In this document: in pieces, positions 7,878 to 17,344 of the stretch
Layout of the letters: each line of letters starts with the position of its first letter
How positions within the stretch are numbered: the stretch's first letter is position 1
NCBI GenBank assembly: GCA_964370545.1
Contig: CAYJJQ010000001.1
Location: 1 to 64,000, forward strand
Length of the DNA stretch: 64,000 nt
Origin: CAKOSP01 sp964370545
Lineage (GTDB): Bacteria; Bacillota_I; Bacilli_A; RF39; UBA660
Direction of reading: 5' to 3'
Notes under the pieces: model-generated
Seen by the model: only the letters and a program-made list of their open reading frames with translations
Database searches by the model: none
What the model was told of the DNA's origin: nothing
Made by a program: the position numbers and the translations under genes

Positions 7878-10049
7878 ATGCTAAAATTAAAAAATTTGTC
7901 AAAATTTTATTATAATAAAGGAATAGTTGCTAGTGGTATTTCTAAAATAAATTTAGAATTAAAAATAGGAGAATTTGTAGCTATAACTGGTGAATCAGGT
8001 TCTGGAAAATCAACTTTACTTAATGTATTAAGTGGTCTTGATACATATGAAGAAGGAGAACTATTTATTAATAATGAAGAAACTAGCCATTATACAGAAA
8101 AAGATTATGAAGATTATAGAAGAAAATATGTAAGTAATATATTTCAAAATTTTAATTTAATAAGTAGTTATACTGTATATCAAAACATTGAGCTAATTAT
8201 GCTTTTAAATGGGTGTAATAAAAAAGATGTAAAGGATAAAGTAAATGAATTAATTAAGAAAGTTAATTTAACTAAATTTAAAAATACAAAGGCTTCTAAA
8301 TTATCAGGTGGGCAGAAGCAAAGGGTTGCTATCGCAAGGGCACTTGCCAAGGATACTCCGATTATAATAGCAGATGAACCTACAGGTAACTTAGATAGTA
8401 AAGCAGCTAAAGAAGTTATAGATACATTAAAAGCCTTATCAGAAGATAAATTAATAATAATAGTAACTCATAATTATGAACAAGTAAAAGATTATGTTAC
8501 CAGAAAAATCAGAATGAATGATGGTAAAGTTTTAGAAGATAAAACTATTGTTAAAGTGGAAAATACTAAAGCAACAGTTGCAAATACTGGTGTAATAAAC
8601 TTTAAAAGTAAGTTTGCTTTAATGTTAAGAAACACATTTAATATTCCAAGTAAACTATTATTACTAATAGCAGTGTTTTTACTTTTAGGTATTTCCATAA
8701 CTGGTAAATATGCTTCAGATAGAAGACAAGATGATCAATTATATGAAAATGGATATAATAATTCATTTTATTCTGCTAATCCTAACAGAATAATATTTTC
8801 TAAATCGGATAAAAGTGCCATGACTGAAGAAGATTTCAATAAAGTAAGTGATATTAGTAATCATGGTTTATTAGTTAAAAATGACTTAATATTGGATAGT
8901 TATTTAGATTTAACTAACAATGAATATGTATATTATTATGGTGATGTAGAATTAATTGATAGCTTTGAAGGAAAAGTAGAATATGGTAGATTACCAGAAG
9001 CTGAGAATGAATTATTACTTCAAGTAAATGAAAATTATTTTTATAATAGTCCAGAAGAAATATTTGAAGAAACCTTTGATCAAATGAATGGTTATATGTT
9101 AAATTATAATAATGAATTTAAAATAGTAGGAATTACATTTTCATCTTCATCTTCATATAATGATGTTTTTTATGCAAGTGAGGAAACTGCTAAAACCATT
9201 TACCTTATCAATTATTATATGTTTGGAGTTAATTTAAAAATAAGTGGCAAGGATTATGAGTATCAAAGTTATACTAACATAATGGTTTTAGATTCTTTAG
9301 ATAATGGAGAAGTATTATTTAGTGAAAACTTATGTGTTGACTGTAAAAACGACAATATAAAACTAATAAATGAGTTAAAATATAATACTAATGAACTAGA
9401 TTTAAAAGTCATTGATATTGTAAATGATAATAATAAAAGTATATATGGAGTAAAAGATAATAATCCTAACTATTGGGTAGATCCGAATAGTAATTATGTT
9501 TATTTAAGTAAGGCAGATTTTGAAAGTTTAATATACAGTGAGAATTATCAAAGTAGTGTTATAGTAGAAGATATTATGTATGTTGATGGTGTTGCTAGTG
9601 ATTTAGAAAAATTAGGATATGATGTTTTTGTAGTTAGAGATACTATAATAACAGAAGATGTAATTGGAGTACTTAATACTATCATAACCATAATAATGCT
9701 TATATGTTTATTCTTTATTACGTATTTTGTTATTAAATTAATATTTAAATCAAGAAATATTTATTATACAACTATAAGAATATTAGGAGCTAATAAAAAA
9801 GTAGCTAAAGACTTATTAACAGGAGAATTATTAATAATAGCAACTGTAACATATGCAGCGCTATTAATCATAGTTAATAGTGGTGTAATAAATGTTGAAT
9901 TTTTTAATAACATAAAAGATTATATGACTATAGAATATTACATAGTTGTATATGTATTATTAATATTAATGAGTTACTTAATAAGTATTAGATATAGTTC
10001 GAAATTGTTTAAAAATAGTGTAATAACTACTTTAAGCGAGGAGGTTTAA
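7878..10049 (+). CDS. ABC transporter, fused ATPase and FtsX/MacB-type permease
   Basis: A 723-aa half transporter. The N-terminal ATPase has Walker A GESGSGKST (38-46), LSGGQ (142-146) and Walker B IIIADEPTGN (162-171). The permease part has one helix at about 250-270, a long extracellular region, and three helices at the end (about 605-720), the MacB/FtsX plan. Such proteins move peptides, lipoproteins or antibiotics, or act mechanically on wall enzymes. It sits 1 base upstream of a second, similar gene; the two probably form a heterodimer. No two-component system lies next to it, unlike BceAB. Confidence 0.88.
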   Translation: MLKLKNLSKFYYNKGIVASGISKINLELKIGEFVAITGESGSGKSTLLNVLSGLDTYEEGELFINNEETSHYTEKDYEDYRRKYVSNIFQNFNLISSYTVYQNIELIMLLNGCNKKDVKDKVNELIKKVNLTKFKNTKASKLSGGQKQRVAIARALAKDTPIIIADEPTGNLDSKAAKEVIDTLKALSEDKLIIIVTHNYEQVKDYVTRKIRMNDGKVLEDKTIVKVENTKATVANTGVINFKSKFALMLRNTFNIPSKLLLLIAVFLLLGISITGKYASDRRQDDQLYENGYNNSFYSANPNRIIFSKSDKSAMTEEDFNKVSDISNHGLLVKNDLILDSYLDLTNNEYVYYYGDVELIDSFEGKVEYGRLPEAENELLLQVNENYFYNSPEEIFEETFDQMNGYMLNYNNEFKIVGITFSSSSSYNDVFYASEETAKTIYLINYYMFGVNLKISGKDYEYQSYTNIMVLDSLDNGEVLFSENLCVDCKNDNIKLINELKYNTNELDLKVIDIVNDNNKSIYGVKDNNPNYWVDPNSNYVYLSKADFESLIYSENYQSSVIVEDIMYVDGVASDLEKLGYDVFVVRDTIITEDVIGVLNTIITIIMLICLFFITYFVIKLIFKSRNIYYTTIRILGANKKVAKDLLTGELLIIATVTYAALLIIVNSGVINVEFFNNIKDYMTIEYYIVVYVLLILMSYLISIRYSSKLFKNSVITTLSEEV

Positions 10050-10050
10050 T

Positions 10051-12432
10051 ATGATAAAAATTAATAATGTATTTAAAACCTTTAAGAATAAAGGAAATAA
10101 AATAGAAGCTATTAAAGATACAACTTTATCATTGGATAATAAAGGGTTAGTAGCTTTGTTGGGACCTTCAGGTTGTGGTAAAACAACACTTCTTAATGCT
10201 ATAGGTGGACTAGATAAAATAAATTCTGGAAGCATATACATCGATAATGAATTAATAAGCTCTAAGTTTTCTAATAAAGTAGATAAAATTAGATCTAAAC
10301 ATATTGGATATATATTTCAAGATTATAAATTAATAGATAATTTAAGTGTTTATGAAAATATTGAAATAATGCTTAAAATGATAGGTGTTAAAAATAAATC
10401 AGAAATAAAAGAAAGAATAGAATTTGTATTAACAAAAGTAGATATGTTACGTTATAAAAAAAGACCTTGTGGTATGTTATCTGGTGGGGAAAGACAAAGA
10501 GTTGCTATTGCTAGAGCCTTAGTAAAAAATCCGGATATAATACTAGCAGATGAACCTACAGGTAATTTAGATAGTAAGAATTCTTTAGAAATTATGAAAA
10601 TAATTTCCGCTATTGCTAAAGAAAAATTAGTTATTTTAGTAACTCATGAAAAAGAACTTGCTAAGTTTTATGCAACTAGAGTTATAGAAATTAAAGATGG
10701 TATAGTTATTAATGATTATGCTAATAAAAATATAGAGGATTTGGATTATGAAATAGAAAATAGATTCTATTTAAAAGATTTTGCTAATATTGAAACATTA
10801 TCTGATAAAAATCATAATATAAATATTTATAGTGATGCTAAAGAAAAAGTTAATTTTGATATAGTATTTAAAAATGGAAATATATATATTAAAAGTGATC
10901 AAAAAGTAGAAGTTATTGATGAACATTCCAATATTGAATTAGTAAATGAAAAATACAAAAAAATAGCTAAAGAAGAATTAGATACTTATAACTTTGATAT
11001 GGAAGAAGTCATTAAAACTAAAGAAATTAAATATACTTCAATATTTAATATATTCACTTTTTTTTCAAATGGATTTAAGAAAGTATTTAAATATTCATTT
11101 TTAAAGAAAATATTATTAGCAGGTTTCTTTGTTACATCATGTTTTATTTTAGTAGCCTTTGGAATTGTATTTAAAACAGTTATATACGATGAAAAAGATT
11201 ATAAAACATTTCATGAAGATTATGTTTTAGTTGAGAAAGCTGGCATAGAGCTAGATAAGTTTAAAAGTATAGAAAGTAATAAAGATTTATTAGTATTACC
11301 TACTGATTCAGCTGTAAAAGTAACCTTCTTTATTAATCCTATAGAGCAAATAAATCAATACCTTACTGCAACATTTTCAGTAAGTGATTTAGAATCAGTA
11401 TCAGATAGTCAATTATTATATGGTAAAATGCCTGAAAATGAGAAAGAAATATTATTAGATATATTTTCTATAAATAAGTTACTTGAATCTGAATCATATA
11501 AAATGGTTCATTTATTAGAAGCAGAAGACTTTATTAATTTAGAAATATTAACAGAAGATGAAAATAATTATAAAATTGTAGGAATTGTTGCTAATAATAA
11601 TCCATCTATCTACATTTATGAAAATGAAATAATTAATTTTATAAGTAGTATTTATGATGCGGATATGGGAACAGATACTTCAGCAACTAAGTTTGTTGAT
11701 TATGTTGAGTCGCCTGTAAAAATAGTAGAGGGGAAAACGACTCTATCTGATTTTGAAATAATAGTTAATGAAAACAGTAAATATATGTATGAGATAAATA
11801 AAGAATATATTATAGAAGGAAAAACTTACAAAGTTGTAGGATATTATGAAACAGAATTAAACATTAATGATATTTTAGTTAGTAATAGTACTATAAAATA
11901 TCAGTTATTCGGAACTACTGATCAATTTGCTATTAAAACTGATAATAAAGAAGAATTAATAGATTTACTTCAAGTAGAAAATATTATTGCAGTAGATTCA
12001 CTTGAATATACATTAGAAATTTACAAAGAAGCTCTTAATAATATTAATGGCACTATATTTATTATAGGTATTATTATTTTAGGAGTATCTCTTTTAGAAA
12101 TATTATTAATTATACGTGCTTCGTTTTTATCTAGAATAAAAGAAGTAGGTATTTATAGAGCTATAGGCCTTAAGAAAAATGATATTTATAAAATGTTCGT
12201 AGGAGAAATAATTGCAATCACTGTTTTAGTAAGCTTACCTGGTTTACTATTAACATATTATGTTTTAAGTTCAATAGAATTTTTTGAACTTATAATGGTA
12301 ATGAACCCTGGTATTCTAGTTCTAGCATTTATATTTATCTCTTTATTTAATATAATAATGGGATTAATGCCAGTGTCTATGACAATAATGAAAACTCCAG
12401 CACATATTTTAGCTAGAAATGACGTTGAATAA
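10051..12432 (+). CDS. ABC transporter, fused ATPase and FtsX/MacB-type permease (partner)
   Basis: A 793-aa protein built like its upstream neighbour: Walker A GPSGCGKTT (38-46), LSGGE (143-147), IILADEPTGN (164-173), then a helix at about 350-375, a long extracellular domain and three C-terminal helices. The 1-base spacing and the AGGAGG site inside the previous gene show co-translation. The ATPase halves are related but not near-identical, so this is an old pair rather than a recent duplication. Substrate unknown. A strong terminator follows. Confidence 0.88.
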   Translation: MIKINNVFKTFKNKGNKIEAIKDTTLSLDNKGLVALLGPSGCGKTTLLNAIGGLDKINSGSIYIDNELISSKFSNKVDKIRSKHIGYIFQDYKLIDNLSVYENIEIMLKMIGVKNKSEIKERIEFVLTKVDMLRYKKRPCGMLSGGERQRVAIARALVKNPDIILADEPTGNLDSKNSLEIMKIISAIAKEKLVILVTHEKELAKFYATRVIEIKDGIVINDYANKNIEDLDYEIENRFYLKDFANIETLSDKNHNINIYSDAKEKVNFDIVFKNGNIYIKSDQKVEVIDEHSNIELVNEKYKKIAKEELDTYNFDMEEVIKTKEIKYTSIFNIFTFFSNGFKKVFKYSFLKKILLAGFFVTSCFILVAFGIVFKTVIYDEKDYKTFHEDYVLVEKAGIELDKFKSIESNKDLLVLPTDSAVKVTFFINPIEQINQYLTATFSVSDLESVSDSQLLYGKMPENEKEILLDIFSINKLLESESYKMVHLLEAEDFINLEILTEDENNYKIVGIVANNNPSIYIYENEIINFISSIYDADMGTDTSATKFVDYVESPVKIVEGKTTLSDFEIIVNENSKYMYEINKEYIIEGKTYKVVGYYETELNINDILVSNSTIKYQLFGTTDQFAIKTDNKEELIDLLQVENIIAVDSLEYTLEIYKEALNNINGTIFIIGIIILGVSLLEILLIIRASFLSRIKEVGIYRAIGLKKNDIYKMFVGEIIAITVLVSLPGLLLTYYVLSSIEFFELIMVMNPGILVLAFIFISLFNIIMGLMPVSMTIMKTPAHILARNDVE

Positions 12433-12457
12433 AGATTTGCTTTGCAAATCTTTTTTT
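12431..12457 (+). terminator. Rho-independent terminator
   Basis: AAAGATTTGC/GCAAATCTTT stem with a TTT-centred loop and a run of T, right after the second ABC gene. Confidence 0.9.
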
Positions 12458-12551
12458 CACGTTTAGGCGAATTTATCATAAAGTAAAGTATAGTTCATTT
12501 AGTAGTAAAGTGGTAGGCTATATGGTATAATAAAAGTGCTGAGGTGAAGTT

Positions 12552-13271
12552 ATGGAAGCGATAATAAATGGTTTAAAAATCAATTATATTCAGTATGGAA
12601 AAGGCAAAGATATTGTACTTTTACATGGCTGGGGTCAAAATATTAGTATGATGAAACCTTTAGGTGATTTATTTGCTAATAACTATAGAATAACAATTAT
12701 AGATCTTCCTGGCTTTGGGGAAAGTGATAAATTAAAAGAAGCGTGGGGAGTTAGTGAATATACTGAATTATTTGCGAAATTATTAATAAAATTAAAAATA
12801 GATAATCCTATAATTATGGCTCACTCGTTTGGTGGTAGAATAACATTTAAATATGCAGCAAGTAATAAAGTAGATAAATTAGTTATGTTTGGTACTCCGT
12901 GTATAAGAAATAGTAAAACCATTCCAACTAAAGTAAAAGTTATAAATTTTGTGAAAAAAGTTCCTCTATTAAATATAGTTTGGAAACATTACAAAAAGTA
13001 TTTTGAATCTGAAGATTTCAAAAATGCTGATCCTATTATGAAGGGAACTATAATTAAAGTAGTGAATGAAGATTTATCACAGTATGCTAAAAAAATTACT
13101 GCTCCTACTTTATTAATATGGGGAGAATCAGATACTGCTGCTCCAATAAGTGCTGCTGTAGAGCTTGAAAAAATAATGCCTGATGCAGGACTTATAAGAA
13201 TGCAGGGTTCCCATTATTTATATTTAGAAAGATTAAAAGAAATTAGTATTATCATCAATGAATTTTTATAG
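12552..13271 (+). CDS. Alpha/beta-fold hydrolase
   Basis: A 239-aa soluble enzyme with LLHGWGQN (oxyanion region, about 23-30), nucleophile S92 in AHSFGG, acid D194 (WGESDTAAP) and H221 (GSHYLY): a complete triad. Substrate unknown. It is the first gene of an operon with murF-like and ddl genes (10 bases to the next, each start with a good binding site), which hints at a wall-related ester or amide, but family members are too diverse to say. Promoter with TATAAT about 20 bases upstream of GAGGTG. Confidence 0.85.
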   Translation: MEAIINGLKINYIQYGKGKDIVLLHGWGQNISMMKPLGDLFANNYRITIIDLPGFGESDKLKEAWGVSEYTELFAKLLIKLKIDNPIIMAHSFGGRITFKYAASNKVDKLVMFGTPCIRNSKTIPTKVKVINFVKKVPLLNIVWKHYKKYFESEDFKNADPIMKGTIIKVVNEDLSQYAKKITAPTLLIWGESDTAAPISAAVELEKIMPDAGLIRMQGSHYLYLERLKEISIIINEFL

Positions 13272-13281
13272 GAGGTAGAAA

Positions 13282-14868
13282 ATGATTATTTATATTGGAA
13301 TTATAGTAACATATGTTATTTTAATGGTTCTTAAAAGTAATAAAGTTATGCATATGTTTCAACAAAATCTATATAATGAAGATAATAGATATATTACATG
13401 GCTAACAAAAAACTTTAAGTCAATGTTTGATTTTGAGTTTATAAATATATTTCTTATTGTGATATATTTATTTGTGTATAATAATATTATATTATTATTA
13501 CCAATACTTGTAATAAATTTAATGTTATTTATTAAATGGAATTATATTAATAAAAGTAATCAAAATAAAATTAAACTTAATATAACAAAAAGACTTAGAA
13601 GATTAATAATATCATTTTTATTCTTTTTCTTATTGTTTAATGCAATAATTATGTACTATTATGGAGCTTTGTATTATGTAATGCTATATATTAGTATAGT
13701 TGCTTATTTTCTTGCAATTATAATTATACTAATTAATATAATTAATAAACCAATAGAGAAATTAGTATTTATATACTATTATAAAAAAACTAGAAACAAA
13801 CTTAATAAAATGGATAACCTAAAAGTTATTGGAATTACTGGTAGTTATGGAAAAACTAGTAGTAAAAATATTTTGAATGATATACTTAACATTAAATATA
13901 ATTCTAAAACTACAAGAAAAAACTTTAATACACCTTATGGTTTAATAATTACTGTTAATGAAGATATTGATAAATTTGATGATATATTTATAGCAGAAAT
14001 GGGAGCTTGTGCTAAAGGTAGAATAAAAAAATTATGTGATTTAGTTAAACCTAAATACGGAATGTTAACAACGATTGGAGTAGCTCATTTAGATACTTTT
14101 GGAAGTGAGCAAAATATCATTAATGGGAAATTTGAACTTATAGAATCACTACCTGAAGATGGTTTTGCAGTACTTAATATGGATGATCCTAAACAGGTTA
14201 GCTATAAACTAAAAAATAAAGTAGAAGTTAATTGGATAAGTATTAATAATGATAAAGCAGATTTAAGAGCAATAAATATTAAAGGTACATCTTTTGGAAC
14301 TACTTTTGATGTATTGGAAAAAAAGACAGGAAAAAAATATAGTTTTGAAACTAAATTATTAGGTATTCATAGTGTATATAATATACTAGCAGGTATTATG
14401 TTTGGTATAAAATTTGGAATAAGTATTGAAAAATTACAATTAGCTGTAAAAAAGGTAAAACCTGTTGAACATAGATTAGAACTTAAAAAGATAGGTAATT
14501 TTTATCAAATAGATGATGCATATAATTCTAATCCAGTAGGCGCTAAAGCGGCTTTGGATGTACTTGATTTAATGAATGGAATTAAAATAGTAGTAACACC
14601 GGGAATGATAGAACTTAAAGATAAAGAACATTATTACAATAAAGAATTTGGAAAACAAATAGCTAAAGTAGCGGATTATGTAATATTAATTGGAGAAAAA
14701 AGAACTTTACCTATTTATGAAGGATTAAAAGAAGAAAATTATCCTGAAGAGAAGATAATTATATATAACAATGTAAAACAATCTTATGAATTCATAAATA
14801 AATTAAAAGTAAAAAATGATATATATGCACTTTATGAAAATGATTTGCCCGATATATATAATGAATAG
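13282..14868 (+). CDS. MurF-like UDP-MurNAc-pentapeptide ligase with N-terminal membrane region
   Basis: A 528-aa protein. Residues 1-160 contain about five hydrophobic helices; residues 170-528 are a Mur ligase with ATP-binding loop GITGSYGKTS (184-193), AEMGACAKG and VEHRLELKKIG...DDAYNSNP. MurF adds D-Ala-D-Ala to UDP-MurNAc-tripeptide; the Mur domain and the position directly upstream of ddl support this. The membrane part is absent from classic MurF (about 450 aa) but known in Mur ligase family proteins of low-GC Gram-positives; it would put this cytosolic step at the membrane. Confidence 0.85.
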   Translation: MIIYIGIIVTYVILMVLKSNKVMHMFQQNLYNEDNRYITWLTKNFKSMFDFEFINIFLIVIYLFVYNNIILLLPILVINLMLFIKWNYINKSNQNKIKLNITKRLRRLIISFLFFFLLFNAIIMYYYGALYYVMLYISIVAYFLAIIIILINIINKPIEKLVFIYYYKKTRNKLNKMDNLKVIGITGSYGKTSSKNILNDILNIKYNSKTTRKNFNTPYGLIITVNEDIDKFDDIFIAEMGACAKGRIKKLCDLVKPKYGMLTTIGVAHLDTFGSEQNIINGKFELIESLPEDGFAVLNMDDPKQVSYKLKNKVEVNWISINNDKADLRAINIKGTSFGTTFDVLEKKTGKKYSFETKLLGIHSVYNILAGIMFGIKFGISIEKLQLAVKKVKPVEHRLELKKIGNFYQIDDAYNSNPVGAKAALDVLDLMNGIKIVVTPGMIELKDKEHYYNKEFGKQIAKVADYVILIGEKRTLPIYEGLKEENYPEEKIIIYNNVKQSYEFINKLKVKNDIYALYENDLPDIYNE

Positions 14869-14877
14869 GAGTTAAAG

Positions 14878-16074
14878 ATGAAAATAAAATTAGGTGTGAT
14901 ATTTGGAGGTAAATCCGTAGAACATGAAATAAGTATTATTACAGCTATGCAAGCTATTGCTGCTCTTGATAATACTAAATATGATGTAATACCAATTTAT
15001 ATAGGAAAAGATAATAAGTGGTATACAGGAGAAAAACTAGTTAATATAGAAGTATTTGAAAATTTTGATTATATAATAAATAATGCTTATGAAGTTGTAT
15101 TAAAAGAAAAAAATAATGAATACGTATTACAAGAAGAAGGGCTATTTAGAAAAACAATTTCCAAAATTGATTTGGTTTTTCCAATAGTTCATGGTACAAA
15201 TGTAGAAGATGGTGTTTTACAAGGATACTTAGAAACTTTAGGAATTCCATATGTAGGAAGTAGTGTGTATGCATCTGTTGCAGGACAAGATAAAATAATT
15301 ATGAAACATTTATGGGAAGCAAGTGATTTACCAATTCCTAAATATACATGGTTTTATGATGAGGATTTTTATACAAATGAAAAAGATATTTTAAAAGAGG
15401 TATCTAAATTAAAATATCCAGTTATAATAAAACCTTCTAATACAGGATCTAGTGTAGGTATAAAAATATGTAGAGATGAAAAATCATTTATAGAAGGAGT
15501 GGAACTAGCAATAAATTATTCTAATAAAATAATAGTTGAAGAAGTCATTCCAAATTTAAAAGAAGTAAATATAGCTGTACTTGGAAATTATGAATATCAA
15601 ATAGTTAGTGAACTTGATGAAATGAAACCTAAAAGTGATTTTTTAACATATGAAGATAAATATATTAATGGCAATAAAAAATCTGGTTCTAAAGGGTCCT
15701 ATTTATCATCTGGTAAAGGAGGAGATTCTAGAATTATTCCAGCAAATTTAACTGCAAAAATGAAAGAAGAAATAGAAACTATTGCTAAGAAAGCATTTAA
15801 AGTTTTAGATGCTTCTGGTAATTCAAGAATTGATTTTTTAATCGATGAGAAATCAAAAAAGGTGTATATCAATGAAATAAATTTAATTCCAGGTTCACTT
15901 TCATTTTATTTATGGGAAGCTAAAGGAATGAAGTATAAAGAATTATTAGATGAAATAATAGCTCTTGGTATAAAAGATTATAAAAAAAGAGCAAATAAAA
16001 CGGTATCATTTGATACTAATGTGTTATCAAATTTTAGTAACAATAGTTTTAAATTTGACAATAAATTAAAATAG
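14878..16074 (+). CDS. ddl: D-alanine--D-alanine ligase
   Basis: ATP-grasp enzyme (398 aa) making the D-Ala-D-Ala dipeptide used by MurF. Visible motifs: GVIFGGKSVEHEISI (6-20), PIVHGTNVEDGVLQGYLE, YVGSSVYASVAGQDK, VIIKPSNTGSSVGI, and the late INEINLIPGS metal-binding segment. It is slightly longer than usual (about 350-370 aa) because of a Lys-rich tail of some 25 residues. The binding site AGGAGTT is 5 bases before the start and the gene ends the alpha/beta hydrolase-murF-ddl operon at a terminator. Confidence 0.93.
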   Translation: MKIKLGVIFGGKSVEHEISIITAMQAIAALDNTKYDVIPIYIGKDNKWYTGEKLVNIEVFENFDYIINNAYEVVLKEKNNEYVLQEEGLFRKTISKIDLVFPIVHGTNVEDGVLQGYLETLGIPYVGSSVYASVAGQDKIIMKHLWEASDLPIPKYTWFYDEDFYTNEKDILKEVSKLKYPVIIKPSNTGSSVGIKICRDEKSFIEGVELAINYSNKIIVEEVIPNLKEVNIAVLGNYEYQIVSELDEMKPKSDFLTYEDKYINGNKKSGSKGSYLSSGKGGDSRIIPANLTAKMKEEIETIAKKAFKVLDASGNSRIDFLIDEKSKKVYINEINLIPGSLSFYLWEAKGMKYKELLDEIIALGIKDYKKRANKTVSFDTNVLSNFSNNSFKFDNKLK

Positions 16075-16097
16075 TAGTGTAACTACTGTTTTTTTTT
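16073..16097 (+). terminator. Rho-independent terminator
   Basis: AGTAGT/ACTACT stem with a 3-base loop, then a run of T, directly after ddl. Confidence 0.85.
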
Positions 16098-16158
16098 CTT
16101 TTAATTATGCTATAATTTAATTAGAAGGAAAATATTTTCCTTGCGTTAATAAATAGAA

Positions 16159-17343
16159 ATGAGGTATGTTATGGGATTTATTAAAGCTTTTGCAGGTGCA
16201 CTTGGTGGTACATTTGCAGATCAATGGAAAGATTTTTACCAACCTATGGGGGGAGCGCCGGCAACTGCAGGACTTATTCCGGCTGTAAAAATTGAACAAA
16301 ATGCAGGAAGAGGAGAAAATACTGAAGGTTCAAATAATGTTATTACTAATGGTAGTAAATTAATTGTTCCAGATGGATTTGCTTTAGTTACTCTTCAAGA
16401 TGGAGCAGTATCTGGTTGCATAGTAGAACCAGGTGGTTATACTTTTAATAGTGAAGATGTTAATGCACAATCAATCTTTGCTGGGGATGGAATTATAGCT
16501 CCATTAATTAAACAAACTTGGGAAAGATTTAAAATGGGTGGAATGCCTGGTTCTAATCAAACAGCATTCTATGTTAACTTAAAAGAAATTCCTGGTAATA
16601 AATTTGGAACTCAATCTGAAATTTATTGGGATGATGCGTATATGAATGCACAAGTTGGAGCTGTTACTAGAGGTGTATATTCTTTAAAAATAACTGATCC
16701 AATCTTATTTATAAAAGGTTTTGTACCAGCTACAATACTGACATCAAATGGAGTATTTGATTTTGCTGATATGGACAATGAAGCAGGAAATCAACTATTT
16801 ACAGAAGTAGTGGGATCGCTTGCTGCAGCATTTAGTATTTATACTAATGATCCATCTAAAGGTAATAGAATGGCTAAAATTCAAGGAGATCAAATTGGAT
16901 TTGCTCAAAGTATGAGTGAAGCTGTTGAACAAAACTATCAATGGAAAACTAGTAGAGGATTAGAAATTGTTAAAGTAGCTTTAGCTGCAATTGAATACGA
17001 TGAAAATTCAAGAAAATTATTACAAGATGTTCAAAAAGCAGATGCCTTATCTGGAGCAAGAGGAAATTCGTTTATGCAACAATCAGTTGCTCGTGGACTT
17101 GAAGCTGCAGGTAGCAATCCTAACGGAGGCGGTGCAGTTGGCATGGGCTTCATGGGTATGGGCGTAAATGGAGCAGGTGGAATAATGGGCGCTATGCAGC
17201 AACCAACTAATGCACCAGCAAATGAACCAGTAAAAGAAGATCCATATGAAAAATTAGGGAAACTTAAAACACTATTAGATAATGGTGTAATTACTCAAGA
17301 AGATTTTGATAAAGAAAAAGCAGAAATATTAGGAAATAACTAG
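16159..17343 (+). CDS. SPFH-domain (virion core-like) protein with C-terminal SHOCT domain
   Basis: A 394-aa cytoplasmic protein of the YdjI-like SPFH family (also called virion core protein). An N-terminal KAFAGALGGTFADQWKDF segment, an SPFH core (about 50-250), a Gly/Met-rich linker (about 305-345) and a SHOCT motif at the end (PYEKLGKLKTLLDNGVITQ...F) can be seen. In Bacillus subtilis the ydjGHI genes help place PspA at stressed membranes. The gene lies 1 base before a zinc-ribbon gene, the same neighbour type as YdjG, so the pair is probably an envelope-stress module. Confidence 0.85.
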   Translation: MRYVMGFIKAFAGALGGTFADQWKDFYQPMGGAPATAGLIPAVKIEQNAGRGENTEGSNNVITNGSKLIVPDGFALVTLQDGAVSGCIVEPGGYTFNSEDVNAQSIFAGDGIIAPLIKQTWERFKMGGMPGSNQTAFYVNLKEIPGNKFGTQSEIYWDDAYMNAQVGAVTRGVYSLKITDPILFIKGFVPATILTSNGVFDFADMDNEAGNQLFTEVVGSLAAAFSIYTNDPSKGNRMAKIQGDQIGFAQSMSEAVEQNYQWKTSRGLEIVKVALAAIEYDENSRKLLQDVQKADALSGARGNSFMQQSVARGLEAAGSNPNGGGAVGMGFMGMGVNGAGGIMGAMQQPTNAPANEPVKEDPYEKLGKLKTLLDNGVITQEDFDKEKAEILGNN

Positions 17344-17344
17344 A

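Noticed and set aside
7878..12432. Bacitracin-type BceAB resistance module
   Set aside because: Both proteins are ATPase-permease fusions and no sensor kinase or regulator is adjacent; the substrate cannot be named.
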